The notes under the pieces were generated by a model. It was not told the origin of the DNA. It did no database searches and saw only the letters and a list, made by a program, of their open reading frames with translations. From assembly GCA_012959805.1 (NCBI GenBank), contig DUCN01000042.1:165443-229442 (forward strand): DNA of 64,000 nucleotides. The letters run 5' to 3'. This document shows positions 9,243-18,214 of the stretch, piece after piece. Each line of letters starts with the position of its first letter. Position 1 is the first letter of the stretch. A program made the translations under genes and the position numbers. The stretch comes from Myxococcales bacterium. GTDB lineage: Bacteria > Myxococcota_A > UBA9160 > UBA4427.

Positions 9243-10589
9243 ATGAGCCAAGCAACTCCGACCGAAGATCTGCCCTTCCACCTCACCGGTAACTTCGCGC
9301 CCGTCTTCGACGAACGGACGGATTTCGACCTCGAGATCGAAGGCGCTATTCCTCCTGAACTCCAAGGACGATTCTTTCGCAACGGATCGAATCCACAGTC
9401 TGGCTCGTCGCCACATTGGTTCATGGGCAACGGGATGATCCACGGAGTCGAGCTTCGCGACGGCAAGGCCGTCTGGTATCGCAATCGCTACGTTCGGACG
9501 CCACTGCTCGAAGAGCCCGACGCGCCTCATATGAGTGCGGACGGCAGCGTGGACCGCACGCGTTCTTGCGCAAACACCCATGTTATTTCCCATGCCGGAC
9601 GATTCCTTGCGCTGGAAGAAGGCTCCTTCCCCTTCGAGATCACGAAGGAACTCGACACCGTCGGTGCCTACGACTTCGACGGCAAACTGAAGACAGCGAT
9701 GACCGCGCATCCACGGATCTGTCCAGAAACCGGAGAACTCTTGTTTTTCGGGTACGGTGCGATGCCTCCGTACCTGACCTACTACCGCGTATCCGCCGAT
9801 GGAAAGCTCGTGCAAAGCGAAGAGATCAACGTCAAGGGACCGACGATGATGCATGACTGGAACATCACACGGAACCACGTCATCTTCATGGACCTGCCGA
9901 TGATCTTCGATCTCGAGGCCGCCGCCGCAGGGGGCATGCCGATCCGCTGGAGCGACGAATATGGTGCTCGCCTGGGTGTCATGCCCCGTGAAGGCGGCAA
10001 CGACGACGTCGTGTGGTACGACGTCGATCCGTGTTACGTCTTCCATCCAATGAATGCCTACGAGGACGGCGACAAGATCGTGATCGACTCATCGCGCTTC
10101 GAAAAGCTCGCGTTCGGTCCGGCGGACGGAAAGGGAACACCGTCAATGCTTCACCGCTGGACAATCGATACCGCAAATCGCAGCGTTGCCGAAGAGCCGC
10201 TAGACGATCGGCCAGCGGATTTCCCGCGCGTTCACGATCGTGTCACTGGTCTGAAGCATCGCTACGGCTACATGGCAGGCATGGGTTCTGGCGCAGACAC
10301 GCTTGGTTCCACACTTCTAAAATACGATCTCGATTCGGGCAAATCATGGACGCACGATCTCGGGAAAGGTCGTCAGGCCGGCGAGCCCGTCTTTGCGGCA
10401 TCGACGAGTGCAGACAGCGCCGAAGACGACGGATGGATTCTCAGCTTTGTCTACGACGCAGCCACGGACAAGAGCGACTTGCTCATCGCCGACGCCGGAA
10501 ACTTCGACGCCGCTCCGGTGGCAAGGGTGAAGATTCCGACGCGAGTGCCTTTCGGCTTTCACGGAAGCTGGATCGCCGATCCCGCCTGA
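9243..10589 (+). CDS. Carotenoid cleavage oxygenase, second paralogue
   Basis: A 448-aa paralogue of the gene at 7687-9006. Iron ligands are visible in TAHPRIC (His156), MMHDWNIT (His204), YVFHPMNAYE (His268) and FGFHGSWIADPA (about His440). FFRNGSNP and HWFMGNGMIHG match the first-blade consensus. The ATG at 9243 has AGGAG 8 nt upstream. The two copies differ through most of the sequence but share length and order of motifs, so they are probably an old duplication with different substrates. It converges on the retinol-dehydrogenase-like SDR ending at 10605, a neighbour that could oxidise or reduce the aldehyde products. Confidence 0.92.
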   Translation: MSQATPTEDLPFHLTGNFAPVFDERTDFDLEIEGAIPPELQGRFFRNGSNPQSGSSPHWFMGNGMIHGVELRDGKAVWYRNRYVRTPLLEEPDAPHMSADGSVDRTRSCANTHVISHAGRFLALEEGSFPFEITKELDTVGAYDFDGKLKTAMTAHPRICPETGELLFFGYGAMPPYLTYYRVSADGKLVQSEEINVKGPTMMHDWNITRNHVIFMDLPMIFDLEAAAAGGMPIRWSDEYGARLGVMPREGGNDDVVWYDVDPCYVFHPMNAYEDGDKIVIDSSRFEKLAFGPADGKGTPSMLHRWTIDTANRSVAEEPLDDRPADFPRVHDRVTGLKHRYGYMAGMGSGADTLGSTLLKYDLDSGKSWTHDLGKGRQAGEPVFAASTSADSAEDDGWILSFVYDAATDKSDLLIADAGNFDAAPVARVKIPTRVPFGFHGSWIADPA

Positions 10590-10604
10590 TCTCGAAGTCG
10601 TTCG

Positions 10605-11588
10605 CTACGCCTCGAGTTTTTGTCCGACCCAATTTTCGGACAGCGTCCAGAGTTTTCTAGCCGCCTCGGGGTCCCGCGCGTATGGCATGACACCCCGTTC
10701 GGACGTGTCACCGCCAACGATCGCAACCTGGCAATCTGCCAGGTATTTCCCGCCCTGGCCATCAAGTTCGGAGGCTGTCGCCGCCCAGCACTGAGTGGCG
10801 GCACCCGCTTCGACGGTTTTGTATGCAATGGCCGGGGGCGCGTCCGGCAGGCTTTCGCCAGAAGCCTCCGCCGCAGCGCGGACGTGATCGAACATCTGCT
10901 GCATCGTCTCCTCGGTCATGTGCCGCCCCAGCTCGGTCATGATCACTCCCGGATGGACCGAGTAGGCCGAGACGCCACGATCGCTGAGCCTGCGATTGTA
11001 CTCGAGGGCGAAGAGCGCGTTGGCGGTCTTCGACTGTCCGTAGGCAACCCACGGGTTGTATTCGCGGTGCGCGAAATTGGGGTCGTCAAAGTCGAAATCG
11101 CTCATGCCATGGGCGCCAGACGAGAGTTCGACGACGCGCGCCGGCGCCCCACGGATCAGTGCAGGTGTGAGCAGCACCGAAAGCAGGAAGTGACCGAGAT
11201 GGTTGCTCACGAGCTGATTCTCGAAACCGTCGGCGTTGGTCGAATACGGACAGACCATCACGCCGGCGTTGTTGATCAGGATGTCGATCTTGTCATGCGC
11301 CTCGAGGATCCCTTCGGCGCATGCTCGAACGCTCTCGAACGAAGTGAGGTCGATCTCTCGCGTCTCGAGATCGACGCCGGGCACCTGCTCGCGGACGCGG
11401 CTGGCGGCGGCTTCATTCTTCTCGACGCTCCGTGCCAACATCGTGATGGCCCCACCCTTCGAAGCCATCGCACGAGCAGTCTCGAGGCCGAGACCGCTCG
11501 ACGTGCCGGTGATCACGATACGGCGACCGGAAAGGTCCAATCCGTCGAGTACTTCGTCTGTGGTGGTATCCTTGTCGAATCCACTCAT
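10605..11588 (-). CDS. SDR oxidoreductase, retinol dehydrogenase/WWOX-like
   Basis: A 327-aa short-chain dehydrogenase. Seen: TGTSSGLG nucleotide-binding loop (residues ~28-35), NNAGVM (~106), SSGAHGM catalytic Ser strand, and YGQSK (Tyr/Lys pair, ~183-187). The length, the SVEKNEAAASRVREQ region and the C-terminal lid (TEETMQQMFDHVRAAAE) match the retinol dehydrogenase/protochlorophyllide-reductase-like branch, which handles retinal-type or other bulky alcohols. The ATG at 11588 follows GGAGAGAG. Its position beside two carotenoid oxygenases suggests apocarotenal or retinoid processing; this is inference. Confidence 0.88.
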   Translation of the reverse strand: MSGFDKDTTTDEVLDGLDLSGRRIVITGTSSGLGLETARAMASKGGAITMLARSVEKNEAAASRVREQVPGVDLETREIDLTSFESVRACAEGILEAHDKIDILINNAGVMVCPYSTNADGFENQLVSNHLGHFLLSVLLTPALIRGAPARVVELSSGAHGMSDFDFDDPNFAHREYNPWVAYGQSKTANALFALEYNRRLSDRGVSAYSVHPGVIMTELGRHMTEETMQQMFDHVRAAAEASGESLPDAPPAIAYKTVEAGAATQCWAATASELDGQGGKYLADCQVAIVGGDTSERGVMPYARDPEAARKLWTLSENWVGQKLEA

Positions 11589-11661
11589 CGTCTCTCTCCA
11601 AATTGCAAATTTGTTAGGCGTTCGCGATTGATGATCGGCGATCCCTGGGCAGCAAGTCTAC

Positions 11662-13896
11662 CTAATGGCCAGAATCCGAAGGGCGAACGTTGACGGGAAT
11701 CGCACTTTGCCGGGCGAGGCCTGTAACACTGTCAAAATTCGTATCGTCTGAAATCAAGCGCTGCACATTCGAACCCTTCTCTCGCGCCGGTCGTGGATCG
11801 TTCGGATTTCCCCAGCCAAACGCGAAGGCGATCGTCTGGGGAGCAACGTCATCGCTGCCCTCGACGAAGCCCTCGACCTGGCCGTGCGCGTTCTCGACCC
11901 ACACCGGGTCCCCGTCCACCAGCCCGAGGTCGTCCATCGCAATCGGGTTCATCAGCACCGGGTTGTAGGGTCGCTTGCTCGCAAGGGAGGGAAGATTTTG
12001 ACCCTGCGTGCAATAGACCTCCTTCATGCGGTAGGTGATCATCCTGAAACTGTAATCCTCGTCCCGCGCATAACCCCCGCCCAACATCACGGACTCCGCT
12101 CGCACTTCGCGTAGCTCCGCGAGAAGATCGGGGTGACCAGCGGCCATCTTTTTGTCGGGATGCCCGATCAAATTCGGGATGACTCCGCCCGCGGCCGTAT
12201 GACGCTCGGCGAAGGCAATTCCGCTCGGGTGTTTTCGCAGTTCGTCGAGCGGTAACCGTGCGTGCCGGTTCATCGCGTCGAGCAACTCGTCGGTCGTCGG
12301 CTTCGCGTTCGCAGTGAGACTTCCAATACGCAGCGGAATCCCCAGTCGCATCGCCAACTCCCAGAAGAACGCCCACTCCTCGATGGTCCCCTCCGGTGCA
12401 TCGACGAGCGCTGGCGTGTACTGACCGAATGGAAAGGGGTAATTGGCATCCATCAACTTCGATACGTCGACGCGTTCGAATGGGTGGCGTACCCCAAAGA
12501 CGTAGTCGGCGTGGGCCGCTGTGGCCGACCGGAAAAGATCGAGCACGACGAGCAGATCGAGTTGTTCGAGGGCCTTCTTTGCCGAGCCTTCCTCGGCAAG
12601 AACCAGCGCGGGATTTCCACCGTTCACGATCAACGCTCGGATCTGACCCTCCCCTGGAGTCAGAATCTCGTCGGCGAGTGTATTCGTGGGCATCTCGAAA
12701 TAGGATCCGAATAGACCATTGATCGCTGAGATCCCTCGAATCCGTGTCTTCGGCGGCGTCGGCAAGCGGATCGCTTCCATCGTATTGTCGGGCGCAATTT
12801 TTCGTCCGAGTGCGCCCTCGTTGCGATTCATGCCGCCCGGGCGATCGAAGCGACCACAGATTGCGTTCAGCGTCATGACGAGCTGTGTCGTCAGGTTTTG
12901 ATGTGTCGCCATATGGAGACCGGTTCCACTCGTCGCCGCACCCGAAGCCGCGGTCGCAAACATCTCCGCTGCAGCTTCGATCAATTCGCTCGCGACGCCG
13001 GTACGGCGCGAAGCGTATTCGAGGTCGAAGTGACCAACAGCTTCGTGCAATTCAGCTACGCCGCTCACGTATCGCTCGACGTAGTCGTGGTCGTGTAGTC
13101 CACGATCGAGGACGACCTTGATCATCGCGGCGAGCAGTGTCGCATCCTCGCCGGGTTTGACTTGAAGATGAATGTCGGCGTTTCGCGCAACGTCCGAGCG
13201 CCGCGGATCGACGACGATCATCTTCATCCCGCGTTTGCGTCCGGCATTCAGCCTCGCCGAAGGGCTCGATTGGGGCATGTTGAGTTGATGGGACGCTGCC
13301 GGGTTCGTACCCACGAACATCACACAGTCGGCGCGATCCACGTCGAGCAGGTTGACCGGAACGGGCGCGCCGAAGAGTCGGTTCCCGGCGATCGTCAGGC
13401 TCGGCGAATCGATCGTGAAGGACGTGTACATCCGGTTCGATCCGAGCGCGCCCAGCCATCGCTGGACGAACCATGGACCACCCGCGGAGGTTCGATGCCC
13501 GCCGCAGCCCGTGTATACGGCGACCGAGTTCGGACCGTGGCGATCGACGATCTCGGAAAGTCGCTCGGCGACTTCGTCAAGCGCCTGCACGGTCGGGATC
13601 GGCGACCAGCGGTCGCCTTCCCTCTTCTCGGGCGTCAGAAGTCGATCGGGGTGATAGATCCGCTCGACCTCGGCGCGTCCCTTCTGGCAGCTATAGCCCT
13701 TGGTCACCTCGTTATCGCGATCACCGCGCACCGCGACCACCCGACCCCGCCCAGCACCCGAGGCCTCACCGACTTTTGGGGCTCCACCGAAATCGGAGGC
13801 CTCACCGAAATCGGAGGCCTCACCGAAATCTATGTCGACCTCGAGCCCGCAGAACACATGACAAAAGCGGCAGAACGTCTTCTTGGTTTCGATCAT
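11662..13896 (-). CDS. Molybdopterin oxidoreductase (bis-MGD family), with internal hexapeptide repeat
   Basis: A 744-aa catalytic-subunit-type molybdoenzyme. The N-terminal iron-sulfur site is seen as CRFCHVFC ... GYSCQKGR, followed by MGD-binding signatures (FVGTNPAASH, GGNPALVLAEEG) and a C-terminal cap with MNPIAMDDLGLVDGDPVWVENAHG. No Tat signal is seen, so it is likely cytoplasmic. Substrate unknown; formate dehydrogenase/assimilatory-type relatives. Oddity: within the [4Fe-4S] loop is a four-unit six-residue repeat absent from the paralogue at 20334. ATG 13896 has GGAAGG upstream; a GTG at 13929 is the alternative. The LLM gene at 13986 lies 89 bp upstream in the same direction. Confidence 0.9.
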   Translation of the reverse strand: MIETKKTFCRFCHVFCGLEVDIDFGEASDFGEASDFGGAPKVGEASGAGRGRVVAVRGDRDNEVTKGYSCQKGRAEVERIYHPDRLLTPEKREGDRWSPIPTVQALDEVAERLSEIVDRHGPNSVAVYTGCGGHRTSAGGPWFVQRWLGALGSNRMYTSFTIDSPSLTIAGNRLFGAPVPVNLLDVDRADCVMFVGTNPAASHQLNMPQSSPSARLNAGRKRGMKMIVVDPRRSDVARNADIHLQVKPGEDATLLAAMIKVVLDRGLHDHDYVERYVSGVAELHEAVGHFDLEYASRRTGVASELIEAAAEMFATAASGAATSGTGLHMATHQNLTTQLVMTLNAICGRFDRPGGMNRNEGALGRKIAPDNTMEAIRLPTPPKTRIRGISAINGLFGSYFEMPTNTLADEILTPGEGQIRALIVNGGNPALVLAEEGSAKKALEQLDLLVVLDLFRSATAAHADYVFGVRHPFERVDVSKLMDANYPFPFGQYTPALVDAPEGTIEEWAFFWELAMRLGIPLRIGSLTANAKPTTDELLDAMNRHARLPLDELRKHPSGIAFAERHTAAGGVIPNLIGHPDKKMAAGHPDLLAELREVRAESVMLGGGYARDEDYSFRMITYRMKEVYCTQGQNLPSLASKRPYNPVLMNPIAMDDLGLVDGDPVWVENAHGQVEGFVEGSDDVAPQTIAFAFGWGNPNDPRPAREKGSNVQRLISDDTNFDSVTGLARQSAIPVNVRPSDSGH
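13759..13830 (-). repeat. 18-bp intragenic tandem repeat (four units) in molybdoenzyme
   Basis: Four in-frame 18-bp units encode DFGEAS, DFGEAS, DFGGAP and KVGEAS. The first two differ by one base (silent), the others have diverged. The array sits between the second and last cysteine of the iron-sulfur motif, where the paralogue has only a short turn. Slippage expansion is the likely origin, so copy number may vary between strains. Confidence 0.85.
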
Positions 13897-13985
13897 TTCG
13901 GTGCCTTCCGCTTTCGCTTTCGGGAACACTTCTGAGCGTAGCAGCCCGCCGGATTCGGAAAGACCACTCGAGGGCGTTCGATTCG

Positions 13986-14822
13986 TTACATCACCGGCTC
14001 GAAGATCTTGGCGAATGCGTCGCCACAGCGAAGCCAGGAATCCCGGTCGCGCTGAATCGGCTCCGCGACGATATGCTGAATACCGGCCTCCATGAACTGA
14101 TCGAGCTCACGCAAGATATGGCTCGCATCGTCTCGCAGCGCATCCCAGGACGCCCGCATCGAAAGAGTGAAAGCCGGCTCCGGTTTCTCGCGGCGCAGCC
14201 GCGCCGTCATCGCGAACGTCTTTTCGGGCGATTGGAAGGCCCCATGCCAGCCGTCGCCAACCCGAATCGCCCGGCGAAACGCCGCTTCGCTATGCCCGCC
14301 GATCCAGATCGGGATGCGGCGATCCGGCTGTGGTTTCGCGCGCATAGCAACTAACTTCACGCCGGTTGCGGTCCCCACCGCATCGATGGGGTCGTTCTCC
14401 CAGCACTGACGCATGAGATCGATCGTCTCGTCCGTGCGCGCGCCGCGCTCCTCGAAGGGCACGCCCAGGGCATCGAATTCTTCCTTCAGCCAACCACTCG
14501 CGGCACCGACGGTCAGGCGTCCACCGCTCATGATGTCGATCGACCCGAGCATCTTCGCCAGCAATACGGGTGGACGCAGGGGAAGTACGAGGACGGTGGT
14601 GCCCAGACCGATGCGCTCGGTGGCGGCAGCGGCCCACGTCAAAGCGACCAGGGGTTCGAGAATATACGACGATGGCGGATACGCGGCGCCGCGTGGCAAC
14701 ACGATATGGTCGCTGACCCAGACATCCGAAAACCCCAGATCTTCGGCGTGCTTCGCGACGCCCGAAATCGCGTCGGCCGAAGCCGCAGGTCCCGATTGCG
14801 GTAGATGAATCCCGAACTTCAT
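13986..14822 (-). CDS. LLM-class (F420-type) oxidoreductase
   Basis: A 278-aa luciferase-like TIM-barrel enzyme. Seen: MKFGIHLPQSGP start, EDLGFSDVWVSDHIVLP, ATERIGLGTTVLVLPLRPPVLLAKMLGSIDIMSGGRLTVGAASGW and RIPIWIGGHSEAAFRRAIRVGDGWHG. These match the subgroup annotated as probable F420-dependent oxidoreductases, though cofactor choice cannot be proved from sequence. Start 14822 is preferred over 14828 because AGGGG then lies at 6-nt spacing and the sequence starts MKFG. It is directly upstream of the molybdoenzyme gene on the same strand, an arrangement repeated at 20334-23428. Confidence 0.87.
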   Translation of the reverse strand: MKFGIHLPQSGPAASADAISGVAKHAEDLGFSDVWVSDHIVLPRGAAYPPSSYILEPLVALTWAAAATERIGLGTTVLVLPLRPPVLLAKMLGSIDIMSGGRLTVGAASGWLKEEFDALGVPFEERGARTDETIDLMRQCWENDPIDAVGTATGVKLVAMRAKPQPDRRIPIWIGGHSEAAFRRAIRVGDGWHGAFQSPEKTFAMTARLRREKPEPAFTLSMRASWDALRDDASHILRELDQFMEAGIQHIVAEPIQRDRDSWLRCGDAFAKIFEPVM

Positions 14823-14940
14823 TCGCATCCCCTAAGTACGCTCCGTGTGATGTTCTGGTCAATCGCCCTCGCCAACGCGAGCAAAGGGAATCGGGGGCAA
14901 CCAAGGCCTATCGGCCTGACCATTCCCGAGACCCGTCGGC

Positions 14941-15471
14941 TTAGAGACGGCGTAGATTTGCAAGCGGTGGACTTCCGAAATAGATGTCTTCTCCGATGAT
15001 CCGACCATCGGGGGCGATTGGCCAAACCGTCACGATGTGAGTCTCGGCGATATAGGTGGCGTCGTCGTCCAATGGCTCGCCCTCCACCTCGTCGATTCCG
15101 GAGGCGCGAAGTGCTTCGAGCGCAATCTTCTGGTGGATCTTGCCCTCCGTCACGACCGTATCTTCATCGACCACGATCCGCTCGATGTCGAAATGGAAGC
15201 GATGGCCCCCGGTCGCGATCATCTGGCTGTAGAACTCCGCGATGGCCTTGTGGCCCTTCGGACCGCCTTCGACCGGCAGGCCCCAAAAATGATATCGAGG
15301 CTCATCCGTCAGGGTCGCCATCAGTCCATCGAAGTCACCGCTGATCTCGGTACGCATGTGATCGCGAACCTGCTGAAGGACCTCGCGGCGACGGGGGTCC
15401 GTTTCCTTCGAGAGTCGCGCGTCGAGAGGCGCCCAGCTTTGGTCGGGGTCGAATTTTCGCACTTCACTCAC
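14941..15471 (-). CDS. NTF2/SnoaL-like protein
   Basis: A 176-aa protein whose central region fits the SnoaL-like (NTF2) cone fold: RDHMRTEISGDFDGLMATLTDEPRYHFWG, then GHKAIAEFYSQMIATGGHRFHFDIERIVVDEDTVVTEG, then a C-terminal sheet. Such proteins act as cyclases, isomerases, dehydratases or non-catalytic carriers on polycyclic substrates. The GTG at 15471 is chosen: AGGAG lies about 8 nt upstream and the upstream in-frame sequence is not protein-like. A 7+1+7 bp palindrome sits just upstream at 15494-15508. Confidence 0.75.
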   Translation of the reverse strand: MSEVRKFDPDQSWAPLDARLSKETDPRRREVLQQVRDHMRTEISGDFDGLMATLTDEPRYHFWGLPVEGGPKGHKAIAEFYSQMIATGGHRFHFDIERIVVDEDTVVTEGKIHQKIALEALRASGIDEVEGEPLDDDATYIAETHIVTVWPIAPDGRIIGEDIYFGSPPLANLRRL

Positions 15472-16351
15472 AGCTTCTTCTCCTGGTCGCTTGTTGGAGT
15501 CACTCCAATGCAGTCCGCCAGCGATCTTCGCGTGATGCCGCAGCCGCGACAAGCCGTGGTCATCGCGTGCGGCCAACGAGGCGCGATCGCGAGATCGCAC
15601 GGTCGATACACGGGAATGAACCGCGACGACCCCGATCGCACCAAGAATCCTCGGCTTTTCAGGGCAGATCCGCACCAAAATCGGAGCCCGGGCCCATTTT
15701 GTGATGTCTCTCCGCGCGCTCAGCCGGGTTTGACGGGAAAAATCGAGGATCACGGCCGTGCTCGATCACGCAATGACCCGAGAATCTGCGAGGAAATGGA
15801 GCAATCAATACTCTTGTCGCTGAGCGGCCCTCTGAGCGGCCGTTACCCGGGCGGCACCCCAACATCAAACGGTGCTGAAAATCCCGGCAGGATGGATTCT
15901 CCACAGCTCAGAACGTAATTATGGAACGTGTCCCTATTTTGTATCCGATGAAATATGGACCGGAACGACTCCGCTCGTCGGCCGTACTCTCCGAGGTCAC
16001 CCGCTGATGCGGATTCGATCGTGCCCGCGCGCCGCGGATCAAGTCTTCCCAGGAACGCGCTGCCCCAGAATTCAAACTCGGGCCCCTTCCGCCGCGGAAT
16101 GCGCCTCTGTTCAACAAGTCGGAAACGCCGCTCCGACCCCTCGAGATAAGCCTTGCGCGGAGACTGCAGTCACATGAGTCGAGGAAATCGGAGTTTCAAA
16201 TCGATGTCGAGTCGACGTCGCGAGACATTTTGACGCGATGGGGAGCGGCGAGCAAACTCAAGCGACCGTGTTACCGTCGCCGCCTCCGCCATCGGTCGTC
16301 CCTCCTCACCGGGAAACACCGACTTCCGTGCGGCACGAAATGGAGAATTCC
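15472..16351. other. 880-bp intergenic stretch without a recognisable gene
   Basis: No reading frame here looks like a protein on either strand. Visible structures are the palindrome at 15494-15508, a duplicated CTGAGCGGCC motif near 15819-15841, and a short AT-richer stretch near 15913-15950 containing GGAACGTGTCCCTATTTT, a string resembling the ends of REP/RAYT-type elements. The stretch could be an old gene remnant. It holds the promoter of the SDR-MDR-P450 genes that follow. Confidence 0.5.
15494..15508. promoter_or_regulatory. Palindrome upstream of NTF2-like gene
   Basis: TTGGAGT-C-ACTCCAA is a perfect 7-bp inverted repeat around one base, ending about 23 bp before the GTG start of the NTF2-like gene on the minus strand. 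The position suits an operator or a 5'-UTR hairpin. No regulator is encoded beside it. Confidence 0.4.
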
Positions 16352-17113
16352 ATGAAGGTTCCTGAACTCTTTGACCTTTCGCAGGACACCGCCGTCGTCA
16401 CTGGCGCCGGCCGGGGCATCGGAGAAGGGATCGCGCGAGTCTTCGCAGGCGCGGGCGCCAGCGTCGTCCTTGCAGCTCGGCGCACAGAAGAGATCGAACG
16501 CGTCGCCGAGCAGATCCGCAAGGACGGAGGCAAGGCGATCGCGGTCACGACCGATGTCACCGACGAAGATGCGGTCGAGTCCCTCGCCCAGGCCGCTCGC
16601 GACGAGTACGGCAAGCTCGACATATGGGTCAACAACGCCGGTGGTTCGCCCGTCTCTACTCCGCTCATCAAACTGGATCGAAAGGAGTGGGACGCAACGC
16701 TGCACCTGAACCTAACAGCGGTTTGGTTATGCAGCGTCGTTGCAGCAAAACACATGGAGGATGGCGGTCGGATCCTCAACATCTCATCGAGAGCCGCCGT
16801 CGGCCCGATTCCCGGAAGCGGACACTACGCAGCAGCCAAAGCCGGCGTCAACTCGCTCACGGCGACGCTCGCTGCGGAACTCGGCCCAAGGATCCTGGTC
16901 AATGGCATCATGCCCGGCGCGGTCCCGACGGAGATCATGATGAAGGCGCTCCGCCTCAGCGAAGACGATCTCCCCGCACTCGAGAAGAACCTGAGGCTAC
17001 CGGCGGGTCGCCTCGGTACGCCTGAGGACCTCGGCGCGGCAGCGCTCTTTCTCTGCTCACGGGCGTCTTCCTGGATCACCGGCGAAATACTCAGCGTTAG
17101 TGGAGGAATGTAG
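16352..17113 (+). CDS. SDR family oxidoreductase
   Basis: A 253-aa classical SDR. Seen: TGAGRGIGEG (cofactor loop), NNAGG, ISSRAAVG (catalytic Ser), HYAAAKAGVNSL (Tyr/Lys pair) and the C-terminal WITGEILSVSGGM. The AARR after strand 2 favours NADP(H). The ATG at 16352 follows GGAG at 6-nt spacing; longer in-frame starts read as proline-rich non-coding sequence. It ends 2 bp before the MDR reductase start at 17116, whose GGAGG ribosome site overlaps this gene's last codons, so the two are co-translated. It closely resembles the SDR at 19457-20227. Confidence 0.9.
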   Translation: MKVPELFDLSQDTAVVTGAGRGIGEGIARVFAGAGASVVLAARRTEEIERVAEQIRKDGGKAIAVTTDVTDEDAVESLAQAARDEYGKLDIWVNNAGGSPVSTPLIKLDRKEWDATLHLNLTAVWLCSVVAAKHMEDGGRILNISSRAAVGPIPGSGHYAAAKAGVNSLTATLAAELGPRILVNGIMPGAVPTEIMMKALRLSEDDLPALEKNLRLPAGRLGTPEDLGAAALFLCSRASSWITGEILSVSGGM

Positions 17114-17115
17114 AG

Positions 17116-18129
17116 ATGACCGCAGAGCTCAATCGCAAGGTGGTCCTTGCAAAACGACCAGATGGCGTCCCCGACGAGTCTTGCTTTCGTGTCGAGGACG
17201 AAGAGCTGGCACCCCTCGAAAACGGACAGGTTCGAATCGACGTATCGCATCTCTCAATCGACGCGTTCATTCGCACGACGTTCGAAGAGGTCGCCTATCA
17301 CGGTGGGGCTGCAGTCAGCGCAACGATCGTGGCTCTCGGAGTCGGTCGTGTACGAGAGAGTCGCTCCGACCAATTCAATCCGGGCGACGCCGTGATGGCC
17401 CCGTTCGGTGCTCAAACGATCGCGACGCTACCCGACGTCATGCTGCAACCGATCGACGAAAAGCGCGCGCCGATGACCGCCTCTTTGGGCGTGCTCGGCA
17501 TGACGACCGGGTTGACCGCCTATTTCGGGATACGCGAGGTCGGACGCGTGCAGCCAGGCGAGACCGTAGTCGTCTCGGCCGCGGCAGGCGCTGTCGGCTG
17601 CCTTGCGGGACAGATTGCGAAAATCGATGGCGCCGCACGTGTGATCGGAATCGCCGGTGGAGCCGAGAAGTGCGCCTATCTGACGAAGGAGCTCGGGTTC
17701 GACGCAGCAATCGACTACAAGGGCGAAGACGTCGACAAGCGGCTCCGCGAACTCGCGCCGGAAGGAATCGATGTCTATTTCGACAATGTCGGCGGCCCGA
17801 TGCTCGACGTGGTGCTCGACCAGATCCGAGAGCAGGCTCGCGTCGTGATCTGTGGCGCGATCTCGCAATACCACGGGGATATGTCGAAGGGCGTCCGCGG
17901 CCCGAACCTCTACTTACGGCTCGCGGAAAGACACGCGCGCATGGAGGGCTTCGCGGTCACCCACTTCGGCGCGCAATTTGAGGAGGCCGAGGCCCAACTC
18001 GTTGAATGGCTCGGGGCGGACTCCTTGAAACTCCCCGAGCAAATCGAGAACGGCATCGAGAATTTCGGTGCGACGTTGCAGATGCTCTTCGAAGGCGGGA
18101 ACACCGGCAAGCTGTTGCTCGCCGTCTAG
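17116..18129 (+). CDS. NADP-dependent MDR oxidoreductase (prostaglandin reductase/CurA-like)
   Basis: A 337-aa zinc-independent medium-chain reductase. Seen: N-terminal GroES-like domain (LENGQVRIDVSHLSIDAFIR), LGMTTGLTAYFGIREVG, the nucleotide loop VSAAAGAVGCLAGQIAKI (AAxGxxG type, residues ~155-172), FDNVGGPMLD and GAISQYHG. These are hallmarks of the leukotriene B4 dehydrogenase/CurA group, which reduces alpha,beta-unsaturated ketones or enoyl groups with NADPH. Translationally coupled to the SDR upstream; P450 gene follows after 85 bp. The trio could oxidise and then reduce one substrate. Confidence 0.9.
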   Translation: MTAELNRKVVLAKRPDGVPDESCFRVEDEELAPLENGQVRIDVSHLSIDAFIRTTFEEVAYHGGAAVSATIVALGVGRVRESRSDQFNPGDAVMAPFGAQTIATLPDVMLQPIDEKRAPMTASLGVLGMTTGLTAYFGIREVGRVQPGETVVVSAAAGAVGCLAGQIAKIDGAARVIGIAGGAEKCAYLTKELGFDAAIDYKGEDVDKRLRELAPEGIDVYFDNVGGPMLDVVLDQIREQARVVICGAISQYHGDMSKGVRGPNLYLRLAERHARMEGFAVTHFGAQFEEAEAQLVEWLGADSLKLPEQIENGIENFGATLQMLFEGGNTGKLLLAV

Positions 18130-18214
18130 GGCTTCGAAGAGCTTCGTGTCGACTATGGTTCTTCGTCGGACAGTCGTCGCGGAGCCTCTGATATCTCGAT
18201 TGTAGGGAGCAGCC

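Noticed and set aside
10620..11693. 357-aa plus-strand ORF opposite the SDR at 10605-11588
   Set aside because: Antisense shadow: no family motifs, while the minus strand encodes a complete SDR with all catalytic motifs.
15659..15904. 81-aa ORF in the 15.5-16.3 kb gap
   Set aside because: Arg/Ser/Gly-rich with no ribosome site or recognisable family; looks like random GC-rich frame.
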